NCBI GenBank assembly: GCA_017306415.1
Contig: JAFKIL010000001.1
Span: 248,001-312,000 of the forward strand
Direction: 5' to 3'
Length of the DNA stretch: 64,000 bases
Source: Microbacterium sp.
GTDB taxonomy: Bacteria; Actinomycetota; Actinomycetes; Actinomycetales; Microbacteriaceae
Shown: piece after piece, positions 8,406-15,365 of the stretch
Numbering within the stretch: position 1 is the stretch's first letter
Layout: each line of letters begins with the position of its first letter
The notes under the pieces: generated by a model
Database searches by the model: none
Told to the model about the DNA's origin: nothing
Seen by the model: the letters and a program-made list of their open reading frames with translations, nothing else
Program-made: the position numbers and the translations under genes

Positions 8406-8686
8406 TGGGCGACGCGAGAGAGCACACGGCGACGACGCTCGACGGGAACGCGCTGGCGGGTCTGCTCGGTGACGTCTTCGCGGTCGACGTGACGATGATC
8501 GTCACGGAGTGCCGCGGCTGCGGCCGGTCGGAGCCGTTGGCGGAGGCCATCGTCGAACGGGACGCCTCGTGCGCGATCGTCCGCTGCCGAGGGTGCACGC
8601 GTACGCAGTTCACGGTGTTCGACGAGCGCGAGGGGATCCGGATAGACCTGGGCTCGATCGGCCTTCTCCGCCTGGACCGCCCGTGA
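8405..8686 (+). CDS. DUF6510-type small zinc-ribbon-like protein
   Basis: A 93-residue protein with two CxxC pairs (Cys36/Cys39 and Cys61/Cys64) that probably bind zinc. It resembles the DUF6510 family often found beside molybdopterin oxidoreductase genes in actinobacteria; this name is from memory of the family. Its ATG overlaps the upstream TGA by one base, so it belongs to the same operon as the Mo enzyme and reductase. Function is unknown; a role in cofactor delivery or regulation is only a guess. Confidence 0.7.
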   Translation: MGDAREHTATTLDGNALAGLLGDVFAVDVTMIVTECRGCGRSEPLAEAIVERDASCAIVRCRGCTRTQFTVFDEREGIRIDLGSIGLLRLDRP

Positions 8687-8699
8687 TCCGCATTCGCCG

Positions 8700-8763
8700 A
8701 TAATGCACATTATGTCAGTTCGCGGCGTAGCTATGTGCAGGTTCCGCGCATAGGTGCAACTTC
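8700..8763. repeat. inverted/direct repeat cluster resembling a recombinase attachment site
   Basis: Three small repeats are packed in 64 bp. ATAATG-CA-CATTAT is an inverted repeat at 8700-8713. CTATGTGC (8731-8738) faces GCGCATAG (8746-8753), matching at 7 of 8 pairs. GTGCAGGTTC and GTGCAACTTC form an imperfect direct repeat at 8735-8744 and 8754-8763. The layout recalls core plus accessory half-sites of tyrosine recombinases. It lies exactly at the join between the intact Mo-enzyme operon and a region of gene remnants, and reaches into the 3' end of the hydrolase gene. No recombinase gene is in the window. Confidence 0.45.
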
Positions 8764-9710
8764 TGAGAGGGTGAGGAACTCGCACCCCCCGTCGAGGTGA
8801 GGCGCCCGCTCCGGCCATCGGCGGTGGCGCTTCGCACGAACGACGTGAGGGTTTGTAAGTAGCCAGTTACGAACTCCGAGCCGATCTGAAGGCGGTGGTC
8901 GCCTCCGTCGAGCACGCACAGCTCCAGAAGCGGCGGACGGACGCACGCACGCAGGACGGACGCGCTGAGCTCGACCGGGACAACATCGTCGGCGGAACCG
9001 TACATCGCGAGCAGCGGTGCGTTGACAGCGCTAAGCGACGGTGCCGGGTCGTAGCTCATGACGCGCCCCGCGAATGACCACAGCCGAGCATCAGCCGGCA
9101 GGAACGCCCCCGCCGACCGCAGCTCTTCGAAGAGCGGCAGGCTGGCGGCGATCGGCCAGCCCTCGCCGAAGGAAAGCGCGAGGAGGTCGAGAACGACGCG
9201 GTAGTCCGCGACGCCCGCCTCCACGGATGCGGCGTCCCACCCAAGCCCCTCCAGTGTGCGCCGGGTCGAGTAGGTCTCTTGCTCGCTGGGCGATACGGCG
9301 GGGCCCGAGTTGGTGATGACGAAATCGGCGCCCGCATCGTGCGCGGCCTCGAGAACGACCCAGCCACCCTGGCTATGGCCGAAGAGTCCCGTCGGAACAT
9401 TCGGGAGCACCGCTCGGGCCGATTCCAGGGCGGCGAGAAGGTCATCGGCTTGGTCAGTGATGTCCGCGTCCTCCCAGCGCCCGGTGGACTCCCCCACTCC
9501 GCGCTTATCGAAGGAGCACACTGCGACACCGTCTGAGAGCAGAGCCTCGCGAATGGGCGGGAACAGCACGTCGTTGTGGCGGTCGCTCCCGCCCGACCCG
9601 GGGTACATCAGCACCAGCGCCGAGGGATGCGGCGGGACCCACAGGGAGCCGGCGAGGCGCGCCCCCACTACTTCAGTGGATAGGGATGTGGTTGTGGATC
9701 GTTCGGTCAT
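8715..9710 (-). CDS. alpha/beta hydrolase
   Basis: A 331-residue alpha/beta hydrolase of the dienelactone hydrolase-like group. The nucleophile elbow is GHSQGG with Ser113; an acid residue lies in YGSADDVVP and the His in GGDHRLQ. The oxyanion part looks normal (YPGSGGSDRHND). The last 30 or so residues are low-complexity (Ser/Gly-rich), unlike the family, and the stop codon sits inside the repeat cluster at the end of the gene. This suggests the original 3' end was replaced. No clear ribosome site precedes the ATG. Substrate unknown. Confidence 0.8.
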   Translation of the reverse strand: MTERSTTTSLSTEVVGARLAGSLWVPPHPSALVLMYPGSGGSDRHNDVLFPPIREALLSDGVAVCSFDKRGVGESTGRWEDADITDQADDLLAALESARAVLPNVPTGLFGHSQGGWVVLEAAHDAGADFVITNSGPAVSPSEQETYSTRRTLEGLGWDAASVEAGVADYRVVLDLLALSFGEGWPIAASLPLFEELRSAGAFLPADARLWSFAGRVMSYDPAPSLSAVNAPLLAMYGSADDVVPVELSASVLRACVRPPLLELCVLDGGDHRLQIGSEFVTGYLQTLTSFVRSATADGRSGRLTSTGGASSSPSQKLHLCAEPAHSYAAN

Positions 9711-9997
9711 GCGCTCAATGGTCCGGTCGCCCGGCGATCAGCCAGCCGTCGAGACCTCCCAGGCCGGTCGCATACCGGCAGCGGTTCTTCATAGCGGACA
9801 CGTGCCTCCGCCTCACGTCCTGCCGTGTCACACTCTCCCGCGACTTCGTGATTGAGTCGTGCGTTACCCGGATGCACGGCGAGCAGTTCCTCGAAATAGC
9901 GGATGGTCGGGGCCATGTCGTCGCGATCGTGCTCGGCGTAGCCGCGGTCGATGGCATCCTGCTCGTGATCGAGCTCGGCCGAGGGGGTTGCGGTCAT
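9707..9997 (-). pseudogene. 5' remnant of a tetratricopeptide-repeat protein, frameshifted
   Basis: The first 65 or so codons encode a recognisable TPR-like segment (MAPTIRYFEELLAVHPGN and AGREAEARVRYEE). An AAAGGA ribosome site precedes the ATG. After this the frame reads Arg-rich nonsense, while a neighbouring frame continues with a plausible RYATGLGG piece. The usual protein is more than twice as long, with further repeats. A frameshift and loss of the 3' half best explain this. It overlaps the start of the hydrolase by 4 bp, so some translation coupling could persist. Confidence 0.6.
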
Positions 9998-10160
9998 GCG
10001 CTGAATCCTTTCCCGCGACCATCCTCCCTGGTCTGCGGCGAATCACGTAGAACGAATGTCACACCGAGGGCTCATCAGGTCAATCCGCCGCCAGCTGGGT
10101 TGCCGAGCACAGCAGCTCCCGTACCTCTGGCCGGCCGTCGGCTTCGCCTTCTGTTCTCCC

Positions 10161-10382
10161 TCGCCGCTGCCGGCCGTCTGGCTGGGCCACGCTGCACGGC
10201 AGATGGGCGCAGCGCTCGGTGTGGCGGTCATGGGCGCAGCGATCGCCGTGATCCACGGCGGTCACAGTAGCTCCGTGGCCTTGGTCATCGCCGTCGCATT
10301 CACTCTGGTGCCGCTTCTTCCGTGGCTGCAGTGTCTAGAGAAGCTCACGGCCGACGAGTTCAGGAAGGCGCTCGGCGAGTAG
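10161..10382 (+). pseudogene. C-terminal remnant of a DHA2-type MFS transporter
   Basis: About 70 codons that match only the end of EmrB/QacA-type drug transporters. AARQMGAALGVAVMGAA corresponds to the conserved RQxGxALGVAVLG segment before the last two membrane helices. It is followed by a hydrophobic stretch (VALVIAVAFTLVPLLPWL) and a short tail. The sequence upstream in this frame is not transporter-like, so the first 85 percent of the gene is gone. A full-length relative begins at 63681. Confidence 0.65.
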
Positions 10383-10440
10383 CGATGGTGAGCGCGTAGC
10401 ATCGGAGGGTGTTCACAACAGTTCGACCGCCCTTCGGGCG

Positions 10441-10551
10441 TCAGGAGGTCGTCGGCGCTTCTTCCGCCGGCATGAGATAGGCGCGCATCGCTCGCACGGC
10501 ATCGCCATCGGCGATCGCGACGATCCCGGCGATCAACGGATCGCTTCTCAT
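10441..10551 (-). pseudogene. possible C-terminal remnant of a GntR/FCD regulator
   Basis: A 36-codon reading frame from ATG (10551-10549) to TGA. The stretch IAGIVAIADGDAVRAMRAYL resembles the last helix of FCD ligand-binding domains of FadR-like GntR regulators, where AI..GDA..A...M..HL is common. It has no DNA-binding domain and no clear ribosome site. It may equally be a small gene or a chance frame. Confidence 0.35.
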
Positions 10552-10577
10552 CGACCTCACAGAACGGAACATCACTC

Positions 10578-11069
10578 ATGCACGTCCTCACGGAGAAGGA
10601 CGTCCGTGCGTCCTTCGTCAACGCCTCGCTGCGCGAGCGCAACGCCATCCCCCTGCCCGACCGATTCCCCGACGTGGGATGGGGCGCCATCGACTTCCTC
10701 GGCTGGCGTGACCCGAAGCTGCCGCTGATGGGTTACATCATCGTCCCGGTGGACGAGAAGCCCGTCGGCATCCTGCTGCGCGAGACCGAGAGCAGGACGC
10801 GGGCGCGGCCGCAGTGCAGCTGGTGCGCGGACGTCACCCTGCCGAACGACGTCGCGTTCTTCATCGCGAAGCGCGCGGGCGCGTCCGGGCGCAACGGGAA
10901 CACGATCGGAACGCTCGCGTGCGCGCGCTTCGAGTGCAACGGGAACGTTCGGAAGCCGCCCCTCGTGGCCTATCTCGGCTTCGACGTCGAGGCGGCACGT
11001 CAGCGGCGGATCGAGGCTCTGCGCACGAGCGTCACCGGCTTCGCCCGAGACGTCCGCGACGGGGCCTGA
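10578..11069 (+). CDS. FBP domain protein (FusB/FBP-like treble-clef zinc finger)
   Basis: A 163-residue protein of the FBP family, whose C-terminal zinc-finger fold is shared with fusidic-acid resistance proteins that bind elongation factor G. The likely zinc ligands are Cys80 and Cys83 (CSWC) with Cys115 and Cys120. The DFLGWRDPKLPLMGYI segment and the FIAKRAG loop fit the family. In actinobacteria the role is unproven; ribosome rescue or EF-G release is an inference. The gene is monocistronic and its 3' end merges into a 19-bp tandem repeat. Confidence 0.8.
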   Translation: MHVLTEKDVRASFVNASLRERNAIPLPDRFPDVGWGAIDFLGWRDPKLPLMGYIIVPVDEKPVGILLRETESRTRARPQCSWCADVTLPNDVAFFIAKRAGASGRNGNTIGTLACARFECNGNVRKPPLVAYLGFDVEAARQRRIEALRTSVTGFARDVRDGA

Positions 11070-11125
11070 CCTCCGCGACGGAGCCTGACCTCCGCGACGG
11101 AGCCTGACCGCCGCGACGGAGCGAC
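11052..11125. repeat. 19-bp tandem repeat, about four copies
   Basis: The unit CTCCGCGACGGAGCCTGAC is perfect at 11071-11089 and 11090-11108. A copy differing at two positions precedes it at 11052-11070, and a partial copy follows at 11109-11125. The first copy is the last six codons and stop of the FBP gene, so each perfect unit carries a duplicate of the gene end and stop context. The unit contains the self-complementary CTCCG/CGGAG, so RNA hairpins are possible. Confidence 0.85.
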
Positions 11126-11181
11126 GGGTCGGCGGGGCTAGGCTGGAACTGCCCCTGCCTCGCCGATCCGGATCGTTCCCC

Positions 11182-12510
11182 ATGCAGATCTCCCCCGCTC
11201 CCGCGTGGCGGGCGTGGCTGATCTGGGGGGTCGCCGTCGCGGCCTACATCCTCGCCGTGACGAATCGGACCTCGCTCGCCGCGGTGGGCGTCGACGCCGC
11301 CGACCGATTCCACGCGGACGCCTCGACGCTGTCGATGTTCGCCGTGCTGCAGCTCGCCGTATACGGGGCCATGCAGATCCCGGTGGGCGTCCTGCTCGAC
11401 CGCCTCGGGACGCGTCCGATCATGACCGCGGGGATGCTGCTGATGGCCGCCGGTCAGCTCGTCATGGCCCTCTCCCCCAACGTCGGCGTGGCGATCGCGG
11501 CGCGCATGCTCATCGGCGCCGGAGACGCGGCGATCTTCCCCGGGGTCCTGCGCCTGATCGCCACGTGGTTCCCGGCCCAGCGGTCGCCCCTGATGGTGCA
11601 GCTGACGGGGATCGTCGGTCTCGGCGGCCAGCTCGTCGCCCTGGTGCCCCTCGCGGCGGTCCTGCACGCGACCTCCTGGTCGGTCACTTTCGGCGGCATC
11701 GCCGGGCTGTGCGTCTTGTTCGGGATCCTGGTGTTCGCGCTCGTCCGCAACCGTCCAGCGGGTCGCACGGCCGATGTCTCGGTGGACACGCAGACCGGCG
11801 CGATCCGGGTAGTGACCTCCTCGATCGACACGCGTGTGGGCGTCCGGGCGACGTGGTCGCACCCCGCCACCCGCCTCGCCTTCTGGTCCCATTTCACGAC
11901 GCCGTTCGCCGGTACGGCGTTCATCATGCTGTGGGGCATCCCGTTCCTCACGGCCGGCGAGGGCCGCACCCAGGCGGAGGCCGTGGCGATCACGACGGTC
12001 TACGTCCTCGTCGGGATGGTGCTCGGGCCGGTGATGGGCGCTCTCTCCGCCCGCATCCCGAACCTGCGCTCGCACGCGCTCGTCCTCCCCACCGTGGCGG
12101 TCCAGCTGGTGATGTGGCTCATCGTCATCGCGTGGCCGGGACCCGCGCCGCTCTGGCTGCTGTTCCTGCTCGGCATCGCGCTCGCCACCGGTGGGCCGGC
12201 GTCGCTGGTCGCGTTCGATCACGCACGCACCCACAACCCGAGCCATCGCCTGAGCACGGCGACCGGGATCACGAACGTCGGCGGGTTCCTGTCCGCGCTC
12301 GTCTCGATCTTCCTGATCGGCCTCGCGCTGGACCTGCAGGGGGCGGGCACCCCTGCGACCTACGATCTGACCGCGTTCCGGCTCGCGTTCCTCACGCAGG
12401 TGCCGCTGTGGCTCATCGGCGTGTTCTTCATCGTGCTCGAGCGCAAGCGCACGAGGATCAGGATCGGGCTCGATCAGCCCCGCGCGCGCCGGAATAATCG
12501 GCCCGCCTGA
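11182..12510 (+). CDS. MFS transporter
   Basis: A 442-residue major facilitator with 12 predicted membrane helices. The conserved loop between helices 2 and 3 is present (GVLLDRLGTRPIM), as is RMLIGAGDAAIFPG in helix 4. The central cytoplasmic loop is around residues 190-225. It resembles the ACS/NarK-like nitrate or organic anion groups, but the substrate cannot be named. TAGGCT at 11139-11144 is a likely -10 about 37 nt upstream. It ends 6 bp from the convergent YciI gene. Confidence 0.88.
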   Translation: MQISPAPAWRAWLIWGVAVAAYILAVTNRTSLAAVGVDAADRFHADASTLSMFAVLQLAVYGAMQIPVGVLLDRLGTRPIMTAGMLLMAAGQLVMALSPNVGVAIAARMLIGAGDAAIFPGVLRLIATWFPAQRSPLMVQLTGIVGLGGQLVALVPLAAVLHATSWSVTFGGIAGLCVLFGILVFALVRNRPAGRTADVSVDTQTGAIRVVTSSIDTRVGVRATWSHPATRLAFWSHFTTPFAGTAFIMLWGIPFLTAGEGRTQAEAVAITTVYVLVGMVLGPVMGALSARIPNLRSHALVLPTVAVQLVMWLIVIAWPGPAPLWLLFLLGIALATGGPASLVAFDHARTHNPSHRLSTATGITNVGGFLSALVSIFLIGLALDLQGAGTPATYDLTAFRLAFLTQVPLWLIGVFFIVLERKRTRIRIGLDQPRARRNNRPA

Positions 12511-12516
12511 GCCTCC

Positions 12517-12804
12517 TCAGGCGAAGGGCGTGAAGTCCAACGCGTTCCAGTCGCGCACCTGCACCTCGCCGACGACGCCCTCGCGGACGAAGGGATCGTC
12601 CGCGCAGAACCGCTCCGCGGCCGCCCGGGAACGGAACACGGCCATGGAGCCGGGACCGCCGTCCAGCTCGCTGAACGGGCCGATGAGGAGGATGTCGGCC
12701 GTTGCGGCCTGGAACGCGTCGAGGTAGGCGCGATGGCGGGGATACACCGAACCGATCCGCTCGGCCTGACCGGGTGCGAGCATGTAGAGCGCGACCGCGT
12801 ACAT
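12517..12804 (-). CDS. YciI family protein
   Basis: A 95-residue YciI-like protein with the dimeric alpha/beta-barrel fold. The HRAYLDAF helix and the IGPFSELDGGPGSMAVF strand-turn are typical, and the C-terminal VRDWNALDF strand completes the fold. Family members are small enzymes or binding proteins with a conserved His; the exact activity is not known here. It has no Shine-Dalgarno: TAGTCT lies 6 nt before the ATG, suggesting a leaderless transcript. It is divergent from the DHFR-like gene. Confidence 0.82.
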   Translation of the reverse strand: MYAVALYMLAPGQAERIGSVYPRHRAYLDAFQAATADILLIGPFSELDGGPGSMAVFRSRAAAERFCADDPFVREGVVGEVQVRDWNALDFTPFA

Positions 12805-12810
12805 GCGATG

Positions 12811-12845
12811 AGACTACGTCGCATGTCCGTGCCGCGGGCTACGTT
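12811..12845. promoter_or_regulatory. divergent leaderless promoters (YciI / DHFR-like)
   Basis: In the 48-bp gap between divergent genes, TAGTCT (minus, 12816-12811) sits 6 nt before the YciI ATG. TACGTT (plus, 12840-12845) sits 7 nt before the DHFR-like ATG. Neither gene has a Shine-Dalgarno. With the usual 6-8 nt from -10 to start point, both mRNAs would begin at or next to the A of the start codon. Confidence 0.5.
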
Positions 12846-12852
12846 GTCAGAC

Positions 12853-13413
12853 ATGCCTCGCGTGATCTTCTACACCGCAGCGACCCTGAACGGATTCCTG
12901 GCGGACGAGTCCGATTCGCTCGAGTGGCTGTTCGCCGTGCCGGGCGGGGAGGGCGGCGGAGACGACTTCGCCCGGTTCCTCGACGGTGTCGGGGTGCTGG
13001 TCCAGGGCTCGTCGACTTACGAATGGGTCGTCCGGCAGGAGGACCTCATCGCCCACCCCGAGAAGTGGCCGGGCTACTACGGTGACCGACCGACGTGGGT
13101 CATGACGACGCGCGAGCTCCCGGGCGTCGCAGGCGCCGACATCCGGTTCGCGCGCGGCTCCGTGGTCGACGTCTGGCCCGACATCCGGACAGCGGCCGGA
13201 GACCGAGACGTGTGGGTGGTCGGTGGCGGCGATCTCGCTGGGCAGTTCGCCGATGCGGGACTTCTCGACGAGGTGCGACTCTCGATTGCGCCGGCGACCC
13301 TCGTGGCCGGCAAACCCCTGCTCCCCCGCAATCTCGGATCGGACCGACTCCGGCTGGAGTCGGTGCGGCAGAACGGACAGTTCGCGGAGCTGGTCTACGC
13401 GGTCGGCTCGTGA
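12853..13413 (+). CDS. dihydrofolate reductase family protein (RibD C-terminal domain-like)
   Basis: A 186-residue protein of the DHFR/RibD-C superfamily. It shows TAATLNGFLAD at the N terminus, GSSTYEWV, and the nucleotide-binding WVVGGGDLAGQFADAGLLDE segment. These proteins are mostly uncharacterised reductases; this is unlikely to be the housekeeping FolA. ATG at 12853 is chosen for homology of the N terminus and the leaderless promoter spacing. Its 3' end overlaps the convergent SGNH hydrolase gene by 19 bp. Confidence 0.85.
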   Translation: MPRVIFYTAATLNGFLADESDSLEWLFAVPGGEGGGDDFARFLDGVGVLVQGSSTYEWVVRQEDLIAHPEKWPGYYGDRPTWVMTTRELPGVAGADIRFARGSVVDVWPDIRTAAGDRDVWVVGGGDLAGQFADAGLLDEVRLSIAPATLVAGKPLLPRNLGSDRLRLESVRQNGQFAELVYAVGS

Positions 13414-14195
13414 GCGAGAGCTGACGCGGGGTCGTCGCCGCTCGGCTCGACCACCGACCACCGGGCGAACTTCGGCGCCCGCCCGTCGCCGGACGAGGTG
13501 CCCGTGAGTCGGCGACGGACCCAGGGGCCGACGTGGTCGCGGTAGTACGCGGCGTTGCGCTGCCGCACGATGTCCGGCAGCTCTGGCAGCGACCACCATT
13601 CGACCGGAGCGTCCAGGCCGAGGGCGGTGAGCACGCGCGCGGCGACCCGGTGATGGCCGCGTGCGTTCATGTGCAGCCGGTCCTCCGCCCAGTAGCCTGC
13701 CGTGCTGAGTTCTCGGTCCGGCCAGTTCAGGGCGCGGATCACGTCGGGGCGGTTCGCGATCCGCTGCACGACCGCCGCGGAGAGCAGATCGCCGCGGCGT
13801 TGGATGACCGCGCGCAGCGGAAGCTGAGCGGACGGGTTGGCGCCCGAGAGCAGGATGAGCTTCACGCCCTCCTCATCGCACCGCGCGAGCACGTGCGAGA
13901 AGAGGTCGGCGACATGCGACACGGAGGTCCGCGGGCGAAGCATGTCGTTCCCGCCACCGTTGAACGAGAGGTGCGTCGGCTTGAGCGCGAGCGCCGGCTC
14001 GAGTTGCTCGTCGACGATGGGCTGGATCAGCTTGCCGCGGATCGCCAGATTCGCGTACTCGATCGGCTCCCCCGCGGCATCCGCCCACCCCTGCGCGACG
14101 AGATCCGCCCAGCCGCGCACGCGACCGTCGGGACGTTCGTCTCCGACTCCTTCCGTGAAGGAGTCCCCAATCGCCACGAAGCGCACGGATGCCAC
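13395..14195 (-). CDS. SGNH/GDSL hydrolase
   Basis: A 266-residue esterase/lipase-like hydrolase without a signal peptide. The four family blocks are seen: GDSFTEG with Ser12, Gly in the region around LAIRGK, NGGGND, and the C-terminal DRLHMNARGH with Asp/His. The C-terminal 60 residues are polar and Pro/Arg-rich. The start is GTG 9 bp after the luciferase-like gene; AAGGTGGA upstream serves as ribosome site, while TAAGGT there could also be a -10. Substrate unknown. Confidence 0.88.
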   Translation of the reverse strand: MASVRFVAIGDSFTEGVGDERPDGRVRGWADLVAQGWADAAGEPIEYANLAIRGKLIQPIVDEQLEPALALKPTHLSFNGGGNDMLRPRTSVSHVADLFSHVLARCDEEGVKLILLSGANPSAQLPLRAVIQRRGDLLSAAVVQRIANRPDVIRALNWPDRELSTAGYWAEDRLHMNARGHHRVAARVLTALGLDAPVEWWSLPELPDIVRQRNAAYYRDHVGPWVRRRLTGTSSGDGRAPKFARWSVVEPSGDDPASALAHEPTA

Positions 14196-14204
14196 TGATC
14201 CACC

Positions 14205-15245
14205 TTAGGCGAGGAGCTCCAGGACCCGTGGCTTGACCACCGTGCCGTACAGCTCGATGCTGCGCATCATCTTCTCGTGAGACATGGTGCCGTTCGAGAA
14301 CTTCAGGTCGAAGCGATCGACGCCCAGTGCCTTCACCGTGTCTGCGATCTTGCGGGCGACGGTCTCCGGTGATCCCGCGTAGACGGAGCCCTCCGGACCG
14401 ACGTCGTGCTGGAACCGCAGCCGGTTGTACGAGGGCCAGCCGCGCTCCCGGCCGATCGTGTTGTTCATCGTCTCGAAGCCGGGATACGCCTCGTCCCAGG
14501 CCTGTTCGTCCGTGTCGGCGATGTGCCCGGGCGAGTGCACGCCGATCGGAAGAGAGGACCGTCCGAACCCGTCGAGCGACCGATGGTAGAGATCGACGAA
14601 CGGGCGGAAGCGCTGCGCAGGGCCCCCGATGATGGCGAGCATGAGCCCGTAGCCGTATCGCGCAGCGCGCACGACCGACTCGGGCGTGCCGCCCACCCCG
14701 ATCCATGCCTTGAGTCCCGCCTCCGTCTTGGGGAAGACGTCCGCCGCCTCGAGACCCGCGCGGGTACTCCCCTGCCAGGTGACGGGCTTCTCCTCGAGCA
14801 GTCTGCTGAACAGGTCCAGCTTCTCGTCGAAGAGCAGCTCGTAGTCACGGAGGTCGTACCCGAACAACGGGAACGACTCGATGAACGAGCCGCGGCCGAG
14901 GATCACCTCCGCCCTCCCCCTCGACACCGCGTCGAGGGTGGCGAAGCGCTCGTAGACGCGCACCGGGTCGTCGGAGGACAGAACGGTGACCGCCGTGCCG
15001 AGGTGGATGTCCTTGGTCCGCCCGGCGGCCGCGGCCAGCACGATCTCCGGGCTCGACACCGCGAACTCGCGGCGGTGGTGCTCCCCCACGCCGAAGAACG
15101 ACAGGCCGACCTCGTCGGCGAGCACCGCCTGGTCGACGACGTTGCGGATGGTGTCGGCATAGCTCAGCAGCTCGCCGTCGGCGCCGCGGGTGACGTCGCC
15201 GAACGTGTCGAGCCCGAGGGCCACGGTGCGGGGGTGATCGGCCAC
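14205..15245 (-). CDS. LLM class flavin-dependent oxidoreductase (luciferase-like)
   Basis: A 346-residue luciferase-like flavin monooxygenase. The F-G-V-G-E-H-H segment after strand 2, LGTAVTVLSSDDPVRVYERFATLD, and GGTPESVVRAARYGYG are family features. Such enzymes use FMN or F420; the partner flavin reductase is not adjacent. GTG at 15245 is preferred because AAAGGATC lies upstream; an in-frame upstream ATG would add 19 unlike residues. The gene is followed by the SGNH hydrolase gene on the same strand. Substrate is not evident. Confidence 0.88.
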   Translation of the reverse strand: MADHPRTVALGLDTFGDVTRGADGELLSYADTIRNVVDQAVLADEVGLSFFGVGEHHRREFAVSSPEIVLAAAAGRTKDIHLGTAVTVLSSDDPVRVYERFATLDAVSRGRAEVILGRGSFIESFPLFGYDLRDYELLFDEKLDLFSRLLEEKPVTWQGSTRAGLEAADVFPKTEAGLKAWIGVGGTPESVVRAARYGYGLMLAIIGGPAQRFRPFVDLYHRSLDGFGRSSLPIGVHSPGHIADTDEQAWDEAYPGFETMNNTIGRERGWPSYNRLRFQHDVGPEGSVYAGSPETVARKIADTVKALGVDRFDLKFSNGTMSHEKMMRSIELYGTVVKPRVLELLA

Positions 15246-15312
15246 GAGCGATCCTTTCGATTCATGTGAATGGAACTCGCGGGAAGCCGATCGCATTCCC
15301 ACCGCCGCGAGC

Positions 15313-15355
15313 GGGCGACGACGACAGCGGGAGCGGATCCCGCCGCCGTCGTCCC
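15313..15355 (-). terminator. hairpin downstream of the DUF885 gene
   Basis: An interrupted inverted repeat: GCGGGA pairs TCCCGC around a GCGGA loop, and GACGAC pairs GTCGTC outside it. It lies 11 bp after the stop of the DUF885 gene. There is no strong U tract, as is usual in actinobacteria, so this remains a likely rather than certain terminator. Confidence 0.5.
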
Positions 15356-15365
15356 TCGCGCGTGG

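Larger units (their letters stand above)
9998..10577. other. gene-poor scar with decayed coding remnants
   Basis: No intact gene was found here. The 163 bp after the TPR remnant show nothing recognisable. The rest carries two separately listed remnants: the end of a DHA2 transporter on the plus strand and a 36-codon piece on the minus strand. The order of unrelated fragments suggests repeated insertion and deletion at this spot. Confidence 0.6.

Noticed and set aside
10056..10160. N-terminal part of a small membrane protein before the DHA2 remnant
   Set aside because: No ribosome site, mixed composition and no similarity to transporter N termini; only the later part is recognisable.
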